From assembly GCA_945885485.1 (NCBI GenBank), contig CAMCYT010000106.1:1-8478 (forward strand): a DNA stretch of 8,478 nt, read 5' to 3'. Below the pieces are notes generated by a model that saw nothing but the letters and a program-made list of their open reading frames with translations, was not told the origin of the DNA and did not search any database. This document shows, in pieces, positions 1 through 6,890 of this stretch. Position 1 is the stretch's first letter, and each line of letters begins with the position of its first letter. Source of the DNA: Prosthecobacter debontii (lineage in GTDB: Bacteria; Verrucomicrobiota; Verrucomicrobiia; Verrucomicrobiales; Akkermansiaceae). Made by a program: the position numbers and the translations under genes.

Positions 1-138
1 AAGGTGAAGGCTCTTCTGCGCAAGGCCGAAGCCCGCACCAACGAAGCCCTCCTCTTGGCAATTGGAGACGCTCTCTCACAGGTAACCCAAAAAGACGCCA
101 CCAATTGGTTTACCCATTGCGGCTACAGTTTTATTTAA
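1..138 (+). CDS. IS630-family transposase, C-terminal fragment cut by the window edge
   Basis: Frame 1 is open from the first base to TAA at 136-138 and encodes 45 residues. The end reads AIGDALSQVTQKDATNWF and then THCGYSFI. This matches the usual end of IS630/Tc1-type DDE transposases, where a helix with a (K/R)ALLRKAxART-like stretch is followed by A(I/L)xxALxxVTxxDxxxWFxHCGY. The catalytic DDE residues lie upstream of the window, so activity cannot be judged. Family knowledge says such enzymes cut and paste the element into TA dinucleotides. No right terminal inverted repeat could be identified without the left end. The fragment belongs to a mobile element and not to the gene cluster on its right. 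The transposase could be intact outside the window. Confidence 0.82.
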   Translation, partial: KVKALLRKAEARTNEALLLAIGDALSQVTQKDATNWFTHCGYSFI

Positions 139-165
139 AATGCTCTAGAGAAAAGTAAGAGGTTT

Positions 166-311
166 AACCGCAGATGAACGGGATGAACGCAGATGGACAT
201 CTTTGAGTTTGAGACTGTATTCTTACTTCCGCAGTCCTTAGGGGATGCATCAAGCAGAATTCCAGTCCTATCTCCTCTTCTTATCTGCGTTCATCCCGTT
301 CATCTGCGGTT
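166..311. repeat. Perfect 29-bp inverted repeat with an 88-bp spacer, in a convergent intergenic gap
   Basis: The left arm at 166-194 begins AACCGCAGATGAACG and the right arm at 283-311 is its exact reverse complement over 29 bases. Within each arm the octamer GATGAACG occurs twice, 9 bases apart, and the arm both starts and ends with a GCAGAT block, so it is itself internally repetitive. The element occupies most of the 232-bp gap between the stop of the transposase fragment (138) and the stop of the leftward M50 gene (371). The arms could pair in RNA from either strand, so bidirectional termination or transcript stabilisation is possible, but the 88-base loop and lack of a T-tract argue against a classical terminator. 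Similar CCGCAGATGAACGCAGATG-type words are, from memory, common dispersed repeats in environmental bacterial genomes. I see no gene in the rest of the gap. Confidence 0.9.
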
Positions 312-370
312 CAATTTTATAGCTTGTGGGGTTTCTCCCATAGCTTCATCGCCCTGACAGGAATCCTGGG

Positions 371-1315
371 TTACAAATAACTCGGCAGTTGTGAGAGAGT
401 CTGGTCGAGCCAACGCATGGCCAAATCACCAAAAGTCATTAGATCGCCAAACCATTTGTAGCCGAAATCCCTCAAACTCTCCAAAGGATTCGGCGTGGCG
501 AAACAAAGCAATCCGACCAAAACCACCAAATTTCCGAAGTAGATCAAAACCAGCGAAAGATAGGTGCCGTTGTCTTTGAGATCGGGTTGATCCCGCGGAA
601 TCATCCAGATCGTCCATGCCATGTGAAACGACCACGAAGCTCCCATCGCCGCGTAGAACACCAAATCGGCCTCTCCGGGAATTTTCCAAAAAATACTCGG
701 GACCGCATAAAGAATCACCGCCATCACGCTCCAGATCGGAACGAAGTAAGGCGACAGCGAAATGACCCAGTTGCTTTTATCCGTGGTGACATATCCGCCA
801 GATGAACCCCACTCCATGTCATACACTTTGCCGCCGAAACATTTCACAAACAAAGCATGCGTCAGTTCATGGCCGAACACATAGAGATAGAGGAAAAACG
901 ATTGCGCCAGCTTCGACCAAAACCAGCCCAACATTACCAGCGCTCCGATGATGAAATACCAAAACTGCGGGCTCTGCCAAAATCCCTGCTCTAGGGTCGC
1001 GTGAGAAAAAGTTTTTAATAAGGTCCAGCTCGTCACCCAACAAAACGGCAGCAACAGCGTCGCCAAGGTCCAGCGGGCGAGTATTTTCAAGAAACCCGCC
1101 GAGTGCTCCTGCTCGATATCAACCTCCTCCAAAGCAATCGATGCCCAGACGGATTTACCCGCTCTCTGATTGAGCTTGCGGTTTTTCCCGAGCTGCGTGT
1201 CCGCCCGCTCATGCGCCCGCCTATTCACCGATACCAACCCGTCATACGGGAACTTCTGTCCCCGCTTACGGTTCGGCGCTGCTCTCGCTGGCGATATCTT
1301 CTTTTTCAAACTCAT
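371..1315 (-). CDS. Membrane-embedded M50-like zinc metallopeptidase
   Basis: The 314-residue protein carries the zinc-binding HExxH motif as HELTH at residues 149-153, inside a hydrophobic segment (about 137-158), as expected of the M50 (site-2 protease) clan. Further hydrophobic segments lie near 75-97, 117-134, 184-207, 218-238 and 253-273. The SPYFVP stretch near 188-193 and the DQPDLKDNGT stretch at 242-251 resemble a branch of M50 proteins in which an Asp in QxDL supplies the third zinc ligand, so Asp245 is the likely ligand. The classical NxxPxxxLDG motif is not seen and there is no PDZ domain. The first 70 residues are polar and rich in Lys, Arg and Asn, probably a cytoplasmic tail. 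The start is the ATG complementary to 1313-1315; only a weak GAG lies just upstream. The substrate is unknown. The gene is divergent from the S41 protease gene. Confidence 0.78.
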   Translation of the reverse strand: MSLKKKISPARAAPNRKRGQKFPYDGLVSVNRRAHERADTQLGKNRKLNQRAGKSVWASIALEEVDIEQEHSAGFLKILARWTLATLLLPFCWVTSWTLLKTFSHATLEQGFWQSPQFWYFIIGALVMLGWFWSKLAQSFFLYLYVFGHELTHALFVKCFGGKVYDMEWGSSGGYVTTDKSNWVISLSPYFVPIWSVMAVILYAVPSIFWKIPGEADLVFYAAMGASWSFHMAWTIWMIPRDQPDLKDNGTYLSLVLIYFGNLVVLVGLLCFATPNPLESLRDFGYKWFGDLMTFGDLAMRWLDQTLSQLPSYL

Positions 1316-1459
1316 CTCGGTTGAGGTGCTAACTTTATTTAAGAAAAGTTAAAGAATCAAGCCTCAGGTCGATCTTCTGAAAAAAACACCGCTACCATTT
1401 CACCCCCAGACTGAATTTTTTCTCCCAGCCACCTAGGAAAGCTGCTAGTCCAATCATTC
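1316..1459. promoter_or_regulatory. Divergent promoter region between the M50 and S41 protease genes
   Basis: These 144 bases separate two start codons that point away from each other, so promoters for both genes are expected here. The part near 1330-1360 is AT-rich, and a run of seven A at 1380-1386 and one of six T at 1416-1421 lie further right. I could not assign a convincing -35/-10 pair on either strand. AGGAAAG near 1435-1441 resembles a Shine-Dalgarno sequence, but it sits about 18 bases before the ATG at 1460, which is farther than usual. The regulatory role is inferred from gene arrangement alone. Confidence 0.4.
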
Positions 1460-2707
1460 ATGCGCATCAGCACCCTCATTTTGGCGATCTGTCTACCCCT
1501 TCACGCCCAAGATCCCGCTCCTGCGGAAAATCCCGCGCCAGCAGTTAATCCAGTCCCTGCCGAACCCACCGATGCCGCATACCCAGCGCTTGAGCGTTTT
1601 GTGAAAGTCATGGAAATGACCAAAGCTCGTCATCCGGATCTGGACAAGCTCAGCTACGATCAACTTATCAACCAAGCCCTAGACGGCATGCTTTCCAGCC
1701 TCGATCCCCATTCATCTTTCATCCATCCCGAGATGCAGGAAATGATGAGTGAAGACGGAAAACTCAACAACGAGATCGCCAGCCTCGGACTAAGTCTTGG
1801 CAAAAACTCCGAGACTCTTTTCCTCAGTGCTGTTGAAGCCGGCGGACCCGCAAGTGTCGCAATACTAAAGCCAGATATGAAACTCCTGAAAATCAACAAA
1901 CAGGACACCGCGAAACTCTCTTTGAAAACCGCTCTGGAAATGCTCGTCGGCAACGCCGGCCAAACCACCCAACTCATTCTTCAAGATCCATCAAAGCACG
2001 CGCAAACCGAAGTAACTCTAACCCATCGCTTCGTCGAAGAGCGCTCTTTGATTCTCGCGAAACCGTTAGAAAAAAATCCACAGATCGGTTACCTACGACT
2101 CGCCCAATTCGGAGCGAACTGCGCACGGGAAATCGAAGCCGCACTCGACGAACTTGAAGACAAAGGCATGAAATACCTCATCCTCGATCTCCGCGAAAAT
2201 GGCGGCGGCGATCTCCATGAAACCGTCCAAATCCTCGGTTTGTTTGTCCCGCCAGTCACATCTGTCGTTTCTGTTAGAGAGCGAAATAAAGCCGAGGAGT
2301 TTCTCAAAACCCCCAAGCGCCAGCGCCGCAACCGTCCTTACCCCATGGCTGTGTTGATCGATCGCCATTCAGCATCCGCATCCGAACTCACGGCGGGTTC
2401 GTTGAAAGACCTCAAACGTGCCACCATCATTGGCGAACTCAGCTACGGGAAAGGCAGCGTCCAAAACATCATCCCCATGGGGAATTCCACCGCCCTGCGC
2501 CTAACCATCGCCACCTACCACACCCCATCCGGAGAAACCCCTCACTACAAAGGCATCACCCCCGATAAAGTTATCCCCTTCACCGATGCCGATCGCGAAA
2601 ATTTCCTCAAAGCCGCCCGAGTCTCCTCCCTCAGCCCAACCGAAAAAGAAGCCTTCGATAAATGGACCGATCCCGCCATCGCTGAAGCGATCAAGGTACT
2701 TAAATGA
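1460..2707 (+). CDS. Exported S41-family (CtpA/Tsp-like) carboxyl-terminal processing serine protease
   Basis: The protein has 415 residues. A short Sec-type signal (residues 1-17, MRISTLILAICLPLHAQ) leads into a Pro/Ala-rich linker (about 19-36), so it should act outside the cytoplasmic membrane. An N-terminal helical region (about 42-95, with LSSLDPHSSFI) is followed by a divergent PDZ-like domain (about 101-185) and the S41 core (about 205-372). The catalytic motif SASASE is at 304-309 and YGKGSVQ at 329-335. By the 25-residue Ser-to-Lys spacing known for E. coli Tsp and B. subtilis CtpB, Ser306, Lys331 and Gln335 form the active site, so it appears catalytically intact. LILDLRENGGGD at 240-251 is the typical family block. 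Family members cleave near the C-termini of substrates or activate signalling proteins. The ATG at 1460 is the only sensible start. It lies divergent to an M50 protease; the substrate is unknown. Confidence 0.88.
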   Translation: MRISTLILAICLPLHAQDPAPAENPAPAVNPVPAEPTDAAYPALERFVKVMEMTKARHPDLDKLSYDQLINQALDGMLSSLDPHSSFIHPEMQEMMSEDGKLNNEIASLGLSLGKNSETLFLSAVEAGGPASVAILKPDMKLLKINKQDTAKLSLKTALEMLVGNAGQTTQLILQDPSKHAQTEVTLTHRFVEERSLILAKPLEKNPQIGYLRLAQFGANCAREIEAALDELEDKGMKYLILDLRENGGGDLHETVQILGLFVPPVTSVVSVRERNKAEEFLKTPKRQRRNRPYPMAVLIDRHSASASELTAGSLKDLKRATIIGELSYGKGSVQNIIPMGNSTALRLTIATYHTPSGETPHYKGITPDKVIPFTDADRENFLKAARVSSLSPTEKEAFDKWTDPAIAEAIKVLK

Positions 2708-2711
2708 TTGA

Positions 2712-2725
2712 GAATCAATTGATTC
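2712..2725. repeat. 14-bp perfect palindrome just after the S41 protease stop
   Basis: GAATCAATTGATTC is its own reverse complement and begins five bases after the TGA at 2705-2707. GATT at 2706-2709 and AATC at 2726-2729 could add four more pairs around a two-base bulge (2710-2711). As RNA the stem is AT-rich with no usable loop and no following T-tract, so an intrinsic terminator is unlikely. A protein-binding site or a by-product of the neighbouring AATC-rich repeat are alternatives. Confidence 0.6.
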
Positions 2726-2774
2726 AATCAACAATCAACAATCAACAATCGTCAATCGTCAATCGTCAATCAAA
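2726..2774. repeat. Seven tandem 7-bp repeats: three AATCAAC, three AATCGTC, one AATCAAA
   Basis: Units start at 2726, 2733, 2740, 2747, 2754, 2761 and 2768 with no interruption. The array is sharply split: the first three units are AATCAAC, the next three AATCGTC and the last AATCAAA. The block structure suggests slipped-strand expansion of two successive unit types. It fills most of the 84-bp gap between the S41 protease and the diheme cytochrome and ends 17 bases before the proposed start of the latter. Copy-number change would alter the distance between an upstream promoter and the cytochrome gene. No promoter elements are evident within it. Confidence 0.9.
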
Positions 2775-2791
2775 CCGAGATTGCAACTCCG

Positions 2792-5140
2792 TTGAAAGGC
2801 TCGAAGTTCCACCGAACGTATTCCTATAACGTGTCTTTCCCTCGTTTTCTCCCGCTCCTTTTCCTTGGCACACCCGCCATGGCCGATGATGCTTTTAAAA
2901 AGGAAATCCAACCCTTGCTCGTGGAGTATTGTTTCGACTGCCACGGCGATGGCTCGAAGGAAGGCGATTTCCGCATGGACATCTACAAAGATCTGTCAGC
3001 ACACCTCGGCGATCGCAAACATTGGATGCCAGTATGGCGAAACCTGCGCTCACAAATCATGCCGCCCTCGGATGAAGGACAACCGAGCGTGGAAGAAAAA
3101 AGAAAACTCCTTTCATGGATCGAATCCACCGTCTTCAAGCTCGATCCGAAAAAACCGGATCCGGGTCGCGTCACGATCCGCCGCCTGAACCGCAATGAAT
3201 ATCGCAATGCCGTTTATGATCTACTTGGCATTGAATACGACACCGCAGAAGCATTTCCACCAGATGATACCGGATACGGTTTCGACAACATCGGCGATGT
3301 CCTTTCCATCTCTCCGTTGTTGATGGAAAAATATCTAACATCCGCTGAGGAAGTTGTGAACCTCGCCCTACCCGATGACGCCTCAGCGCAGGTGCCTCGC
3401 GTCGAATTTCCTGTAGCCGATTTCAAAAGCCCGTCCGTTTCACCCACATGGATTCCTTTTGCCAGCGGAGGCGAATTCACCTTGAACGTTCCTGTGAAAT
3501 GGGAAGGCAACTACCAACTCATTCTCGAATACACGATCCAAGGCGCCACCGAAGCCACCACCGCCGCCGCAACATTGGAAATATCTACCGTCGAAAAGAA
3601 ACTGACGGAAACCAAACTAGGCTGGGACCAACGCCGCAGTATTGATCTCACCGCAACAGCGCAGTTCCAAGCGGGCGATCAACAGGTCATCGTCAAGGTC
3701 AAGCCCGGTCTCCAACCCGCCGATAATGAAGAACTTTTATACCTGTCAATCCAACGCCTCACCCTCCAAGGCCCACTCAAAGGTTCGCAGCGAGAATACT
3801 CCAAAGGTCACCGCATGATCTTCGTCGATGGTCCAGCACCGGAAGATCCAACCGCAGCGAAAGCCTACGCGCGAAAAATCATGCGCTCTTTTGTTTCCCG
3901 CGCGTTCCGCCGGCCCGTTGTCGAAAGCGATATCACCCGTCTCGTCGCCATCGTCGAGGAAATCGATAAGTTACCTGGAAAAACCTTTCAAGACGGCATC
4001 AAACAAGCCATCACCGCCTGCCTCGCCTCGCCGCGTTTCCTGTTCCGCACCGAGATCCAACCCGAACCTAACAACCCAGCAAAAATCGTCCCGCTCGACG
4101 AATACGCCCTCGCCTCTCGCCTATCGTTTTTTCTCTGGGCCTCCGTGCCCGATGACGAATTGCTGTCTCTAGCCTTCAACAAAAAACTCCGCGCCAACCT
4201 CCGCCCACAAGTCGAGCGCATGCTCGCCGATCCACGCTCGCGTCGTCTAACAGAAAACTTCGTCGGACAGTGGCTACAAGCGCGCGATGTCGCGACCGCA
4301 CCGATCTCCGCTCCGGTCATCCTCGGTGTCTCAGATAAACGCAAAGCCTCGGAAATTTTCGATCCGCGCCTTCGTAAAGACATGCGCGAGGAAACTTATG
4401 CGCTATTCGATTTCATCCTGCGTGAGGGCCGTCCCGCCGAAGAACTCATCTCTGCAAACTACTCTTTCCTCAACGAACGCCTCGCAGCGTTTTATGGAAT
4501 CGAAGGTGTGAAAGGAGAAGAACTTCGCGCGGTCGATCTCAGCGAGCATCCGGAGCGTGGCGGCTTACTAACCCAAGGCACATTTCTCATCGTAACCTCG
4601 AACCCCACCCGCACCTCACCAGTAAAACGTGGGCTTTTCGTTTTAGAAAACATTCTCGGTACCCCACCACCGCCACCGCCGCCAAACATTCCGGAACTCA
4701 GCGAAGCCGCAAAGCAAGGCACCAACCCTACCATGCGTGAGATGATGGAAATTCATCGCAAAAATCCCGATTGCCGAAGTTGCCACGCACGCATGGATCC
4801 CATCGGTCTGGGCTTGGAACACTACGATGCGCTCGGCCGCTTCCGCATGACCGAAGCCGATAAACCCATCGACACCGCAGGCATACTCGTCACCGGAGAG
4901 AAATTTTCCAACGTCGAAGGACTCAAAGCCATCCTCTCACAGAAACGTCGTCCGGATTTCTACCGCACCATTTCCGAGAAACTCCTCACCTACGCCATCG
5001 GCCGCGGCGTGGAATATTACGATTCCCCCACCATCGAGCAACTCGTCGCCCACATGAATAAAAACGACGGTAAACTCACCGAACTCATCCACGCCATCAC
5101 CACCTCCGCACCGTTCCAAATGCGACGCGGGGATGAGTGA
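2792..5140 (+). CDS. Exported diheme c-type cytochrome, DUF1587/DUF1595/DUF1592/DUF1588/DUF1585 protein
   Basis: The protein has 782 residues. A Sec-type signal ends near AMADD (cleavage about residue 31). Two CxxCH haem c sites are present: CFDCH at 47-51 in a Planctomycete-type cytochrome c domain, and CRSCH at 661-665 within DUF1588. Approximate order is cytochrome c 33-115, DUF1587 128-190 (RLNRNEYRNAVYDLLG), a beta-rich insert 205-330 resembling a carbohydrate-binding sandwich, DUF1595 361-422 (RAFRRPV), DUF1592 432-562 (ASRLSFFLWASVPDDELL), DUF1588 589-687 with a run of seven prolines (625-631), and DUF1585 704-776. This order is the standard one for the family, which is abundant in Planctomycetes and Verrucomicrobia and biochemically uncharacterised. 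The start is uncertain: TTG at 2792 gives a basic n-region, while GTG at 2831 gives a minimal 18-residue signal. Neither has a clear ribosome site. The DUF1552 partner gene follows on the same strand after 223 bp. Confidence 0.9.
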   Translation: MKGSKFHRTYSYNVSFPRFLPLLFLGTPAMADDAFKKEIQPLLVEYCFDCHGDGSKEGDFRMDIYKDLSAHLGDRKHWMPVWRNLRSQIMPPSDEGQPSVEEKRKLLSWIESTVFKLDPKKPDPGRVTIRRLNRNEYRNAVYDLLGIEYDTAEAFPPDDTGYGFDNIGDVLSISPLLMEKYLTSAEEVVNLALPDDASAQVPRVEFPVADFKSPSVSPTWIPFASGGEFTLNVPVKWEGNYQLILEYTIQGATEATTAAATLEISTVEKKLTETKLGWDQRRSIDLTATAQFQAGDQQVIVKVKPGLQPADNEELLYLSIQRLTLQGPLKGSQREYSKGHRMIFVDGPAPEDPTAAKAYARKIMRSFVSRAFRRPVVESDITRLVAIVEEIDKLPGKTFQDGIKQAITACLASPRFLFRTEIQPEPNNPAKIVPLDEYALASRLSFFLWASVPDDELLSLAFNKKLRANLRPQVERMLADPRSRRLTENFVGQWLQARDVATAPISAPVILGVSDKRKASEIFDPRLRKDMREETYALFDFILREGRPAEELISANYSFLNERLAAFYGIEGVKGEELRAVDLSEHPERGGLLTQGTFLIVTSNPTRTSPVKRGLFVLENILGTPPPPPPPNIPELSEAAKQGTNPTMREMMEIHRKNPDCRSCHARMDPIGLGLEHYDALGRFRMTEADKPIDTAGILVTGEKFSNVEGLKAILSQKRRPDFYRTISEKLLTYAIGRGVEYYDSPTIEQLVAHMNKNDGKLTELIHAITTSAPFQMRRGDE

Positions 5141-5163
5141 CGACACCATAATCAAATTAGATA

Positions 5164-5270
5164 AAATCAACCGCGAATGGACGCGAATAAAATCATTTCT
5201 AGCACCCATATACTTTCCAACGTATGAGCAAAATTCTTAAAATTAGCGTCCATTCGCGGTAGAAATTTTA
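5164..5270. repeat. Inverted repeat with 15-bp perfect arms between the DUF1592 and DUF1552 genes
   Basis: ACCGCGAATGGACGC at 5170-5184 is matched by its exact reverse complement at 5246-5260, with a 61-bp spacer. Outside the arms, TAAAAT at 5162-5167 and ATTTTA at 5265-5270 extend the symmetry with a two-base offset. The arm shares the scheme AACCGC-RR-ATG-R-ACG with the 29-bp inverted repeat at 166-311, so the two are probably variants of one dispersed palindromic family. The element sits in the 223-bp gap between two genes expected to act together and could attenuate or stabilise a shared transcript. There is no T-tract. The remaining gap sequence is AT-rich and holds no recognisable gene. 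Confidence 0.85.
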
Positions 5271-5363
5271 CTCAGCAGCAATTGTCGCCCCTAGTTGATC
5301 AATCTCGATAAGAATAGGCATTCCCAGATAGACATCTCAGCAAATAAGAGTATTTTTAGTTTT

Positions 5364-6725
5364 ATGGAAAAGTCGCAACTATCCCGCCGCAGTTTCCTTC
5401 GTGGATTCGGAGCAGCGCTTTCGCTACCCGCGTTCGAATCCTTCCGTCCCCTGATGGCAGCAACGACTGCGGCGCGAGCGATTGCCACCACTGCCAGCGG
5501 CGCTCCACTGCGGATGGCGTATCTCTACATTCCCAACGGCGTGAACCTCGAACATTGGCGACCCGATGGCACGTCGGAGAAATACAAGATGGGCTCATCC
5601 TTCGCGGCCATGGAGAAACACCGCGCGGATTTCCAAATCTTCACCGGCTTTGAACAACAAAACGCCAGAGCTAACGGCGACGGTCCGGGCGACCACGCGC
5701 GCGGCACCGCCGCTTTCCTCACCAGTGCCCGCCCGCGCAAAACTGCTGGCTCCGACATCCAACTAGGGATCTCAGCAGATCAAGTCGCCGCAAACGCGGT
5801 CGCTTCGCAAACCCGACTCCCCTCGCTCGAACTCTCCACCGATGGCGTCCGCAAGTCCGGTCAGTGCGATTCCGGTTACTCCTGTGCCTATCAGTTCAAC
5901 CTTTCATGGCGTTCGGAAAACCAACCCATGACCCCAGAAGCGAACCCACGCGCGGTGTTCGAGCGACTCTTCGGCTCAGGCTCTTCCGATGAACGCGCCA
6001 AATCTCTGGGCCAGCGCCTCGCCTCGAAAAAATCCGTCCTCGATTTCATCGAAGCCGACGCCAAAGCCATGCACCTCCACCTCGGCAGCAACGACAAGCA
6101 GAAGCTCGACGAATACCTCACCGGCGTTCGCGAGATCGAAAAGCAAATCGAGAAAGCCGAATCGTTAGGCATCCCAGCCGATCCAGGCGTCGCAGCTCCA
6201 GAGGGCAAACCCGATTCATACGGCGAACATCTCCGCCTCATGCTCGATATGATGGTTCTCGCCTTCAAAACCGACACCACCCGCATTTCCACCTTCCTCA
6301 TGGCGCACGATGGTTCTAACAGATCTTTCGCAGAGATCGGTGTCAACGACGGCCACCACAACATCTCCCACCACAAAGGCAATCAAGATAACCTCGATAA
6401 AATCGCCAAGATTGATACCTTCTACTTGCAGCAGCTTTCCTACTTCTTAGATAAACTCAAAAACACCGAGGACGTCGATGGTAAGTCACTGCTCCACAAC
6501 TCCATGATCGTTTACGGCGGCTGTCTCTCCGATGGCGATCGCCACAACCACAACGATCTCCCCATTCTCCTCGCAGGCCATGGCGGCGGAGCCTTCAAAC
6601 CCGGTCGCCACGTCGACCTCGGCGAAGACGTCCCGCTCTCCAACCTCTACCTCCGCATGCTAGATGAGTTCGGAGTCAAAGAACCCCGCTTCGGCGACTC
6701 CACGGGTTCGCTGAAAAAAGCTTAG
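5364..6725 (+). CDS. Tat-exported DUF1552 protein
   Basis: Starting at the ATG at 5364 the protein has 453 residues and opens with a twin-arginine signal: SRRSFLRGFGAALSLPAF at 7-24. In-frame TTG at 5295 would place 23 extra polar residues before the signal, so I prefer the ATG. AAGAG at 5346-5350 is a weak, rather distant ribosome site. Family-typical blocks are GDHARGTAAFLT at 109-120, CDSGYSC at 168-174 (two Cys that may form a disulfide), NPRAVFERLFG at 194-204, DGHHNISHH at 329-337 and SDGDRHNHNDLP at 389-400, followed by LLAGHGGG. The conserved His/Asp clusters look metal-binding, but that is an inference. The Tat signal suggests export in a folded, perhaps cofactor-loaded, state. DUF1552 genes habitually lie beside DUF1592 cytochrome genes, as here. 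The function is unknown; roles in periplasmic oxidation or polysaccharide breakdown have been proposed for such pairs in general. Confidence 0.9.
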   Translation: MEKSQLSRRSFLRGFGAALSLPAFESFRPLMAATTAARAIATTASGAPLRMAYLYIPNGVNLEHWRPDGTSEKYKMGSSFAAMEKHRADFQIFTGFEQQNARANGDGPGDHARGTAAFLTSARPRKTAGSDIQLGISADQVAANAVASQTRLPSLELSTDGVRKSGQCDSGYSCAYQFNLSWRSENQPMTPEANPRAVFERLFGSGSSDERAKSLGQRLASKKSVLDFIEADAKAMHLHLGSNDKQKLDEYLTGVREIEKQIEKAESLGIPADPGVAAPEGKPDSYGEHLRLMLDMMVLAFKTDTTRISTFLMAHDGSNRSFAEIGVNDGHHNISHHKGNQDNLDKIAKIDTFYLQQLSYFLDKLKNTEDVDGKSLLHNSMIVYGGCLSDGDRHNHNDLPILLAGHGGGAFKPGRHVDLGEDVPLSNLYLRMLDEFGVKEPRFGDSTGSLKKA

Positions 6726-6817
6726 AGCGGAGAGCTTGGAGCACAGAGTTGAGCCTCCAAGACCGTGCGACTCCAATCGCGCCCCGACACAGTCGGCGGT
6801 CCCACTCACACACTGAT

Positions 6818-6842
6818 CACTCGGCACTTCCCACTCGGCACT
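6818..6842. repeat. Short tandem direct repeat, CACTCGGCACTTCC unit
   Basis: CACTCGGCACTTCC at 6818-6831 is followed directly by CACTCGGCACT at 6832-6842, giving 1.8 copies of a 14-bp unit. Within each unit CACT recurs at a 7-base step, so the array may have grown from a heptamer. It lies in the 165-bp gap between the DUF1552 gene and the metX-like gene, ending 48 bases before the latter's ATG. The rest of that gap holds no recognisable gene or S-adenosylmethionine riboswitch, only a weak 7-bp inverted repeat (6735-6741 / 6755-6761). Confidence 0.7.
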
Positions 6843-6890
6843 GCTTTAATGCATGTTTGACGATCCCGTTTCGATGTTCACAATCCCCGC

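Noticed and set aside
166..311. The inverted repeat as a pair of insertion-sequence ends enclosing a small element
   Set aside because: The 88-bp interior has no open frame, and no target-site duplication was seen beside the arms. A small non-autonomous element remains possible but unsupported.
166..311. CRISPR-like array
   Set aside because: Only two copies exist, in inverted rather than direct orientation, with no repeat-spacer periodicity or cas gene.
3988..4383. 131-codon open frame on the minus strand inside the DUF1592 gene
   Set aside because: It is a low-complexity Arg/Ser-rich product antisense to the DUF1595/DUF1592 domains.
5295..5363. Upstream TTG start for the DUF1552 protein
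   Set aside because: It adds a polar 23-residue stretch before the Tat motif. The ATG at 5364 places SRRSFLRG close to the N-terminus, as is normal.
5891..6382. 163-codon open frame on the minus strand inside the DUF1552 gene
   Set aside because: The product has no recognisable motif and is rich in Arg, Ser and Met. It lies antisense to a strongly supported gene, so it is a codon-bias shadow.
6735..6761. CTTGGAG / CTCCAAG inverted repeat just after the DUF1552 stop, as a terminator
   Set aside because: The stem is only 7 bp with a 13-base loop and no T-tract follows, so chance cannot be excluded.
6726..6890. S-adenosylmethionine or other riboswitch ahead of metX
   Set aside because: The 165 bases are filled by simple repeats and show no nested stems or conserved riboswitch core that I can recognise.
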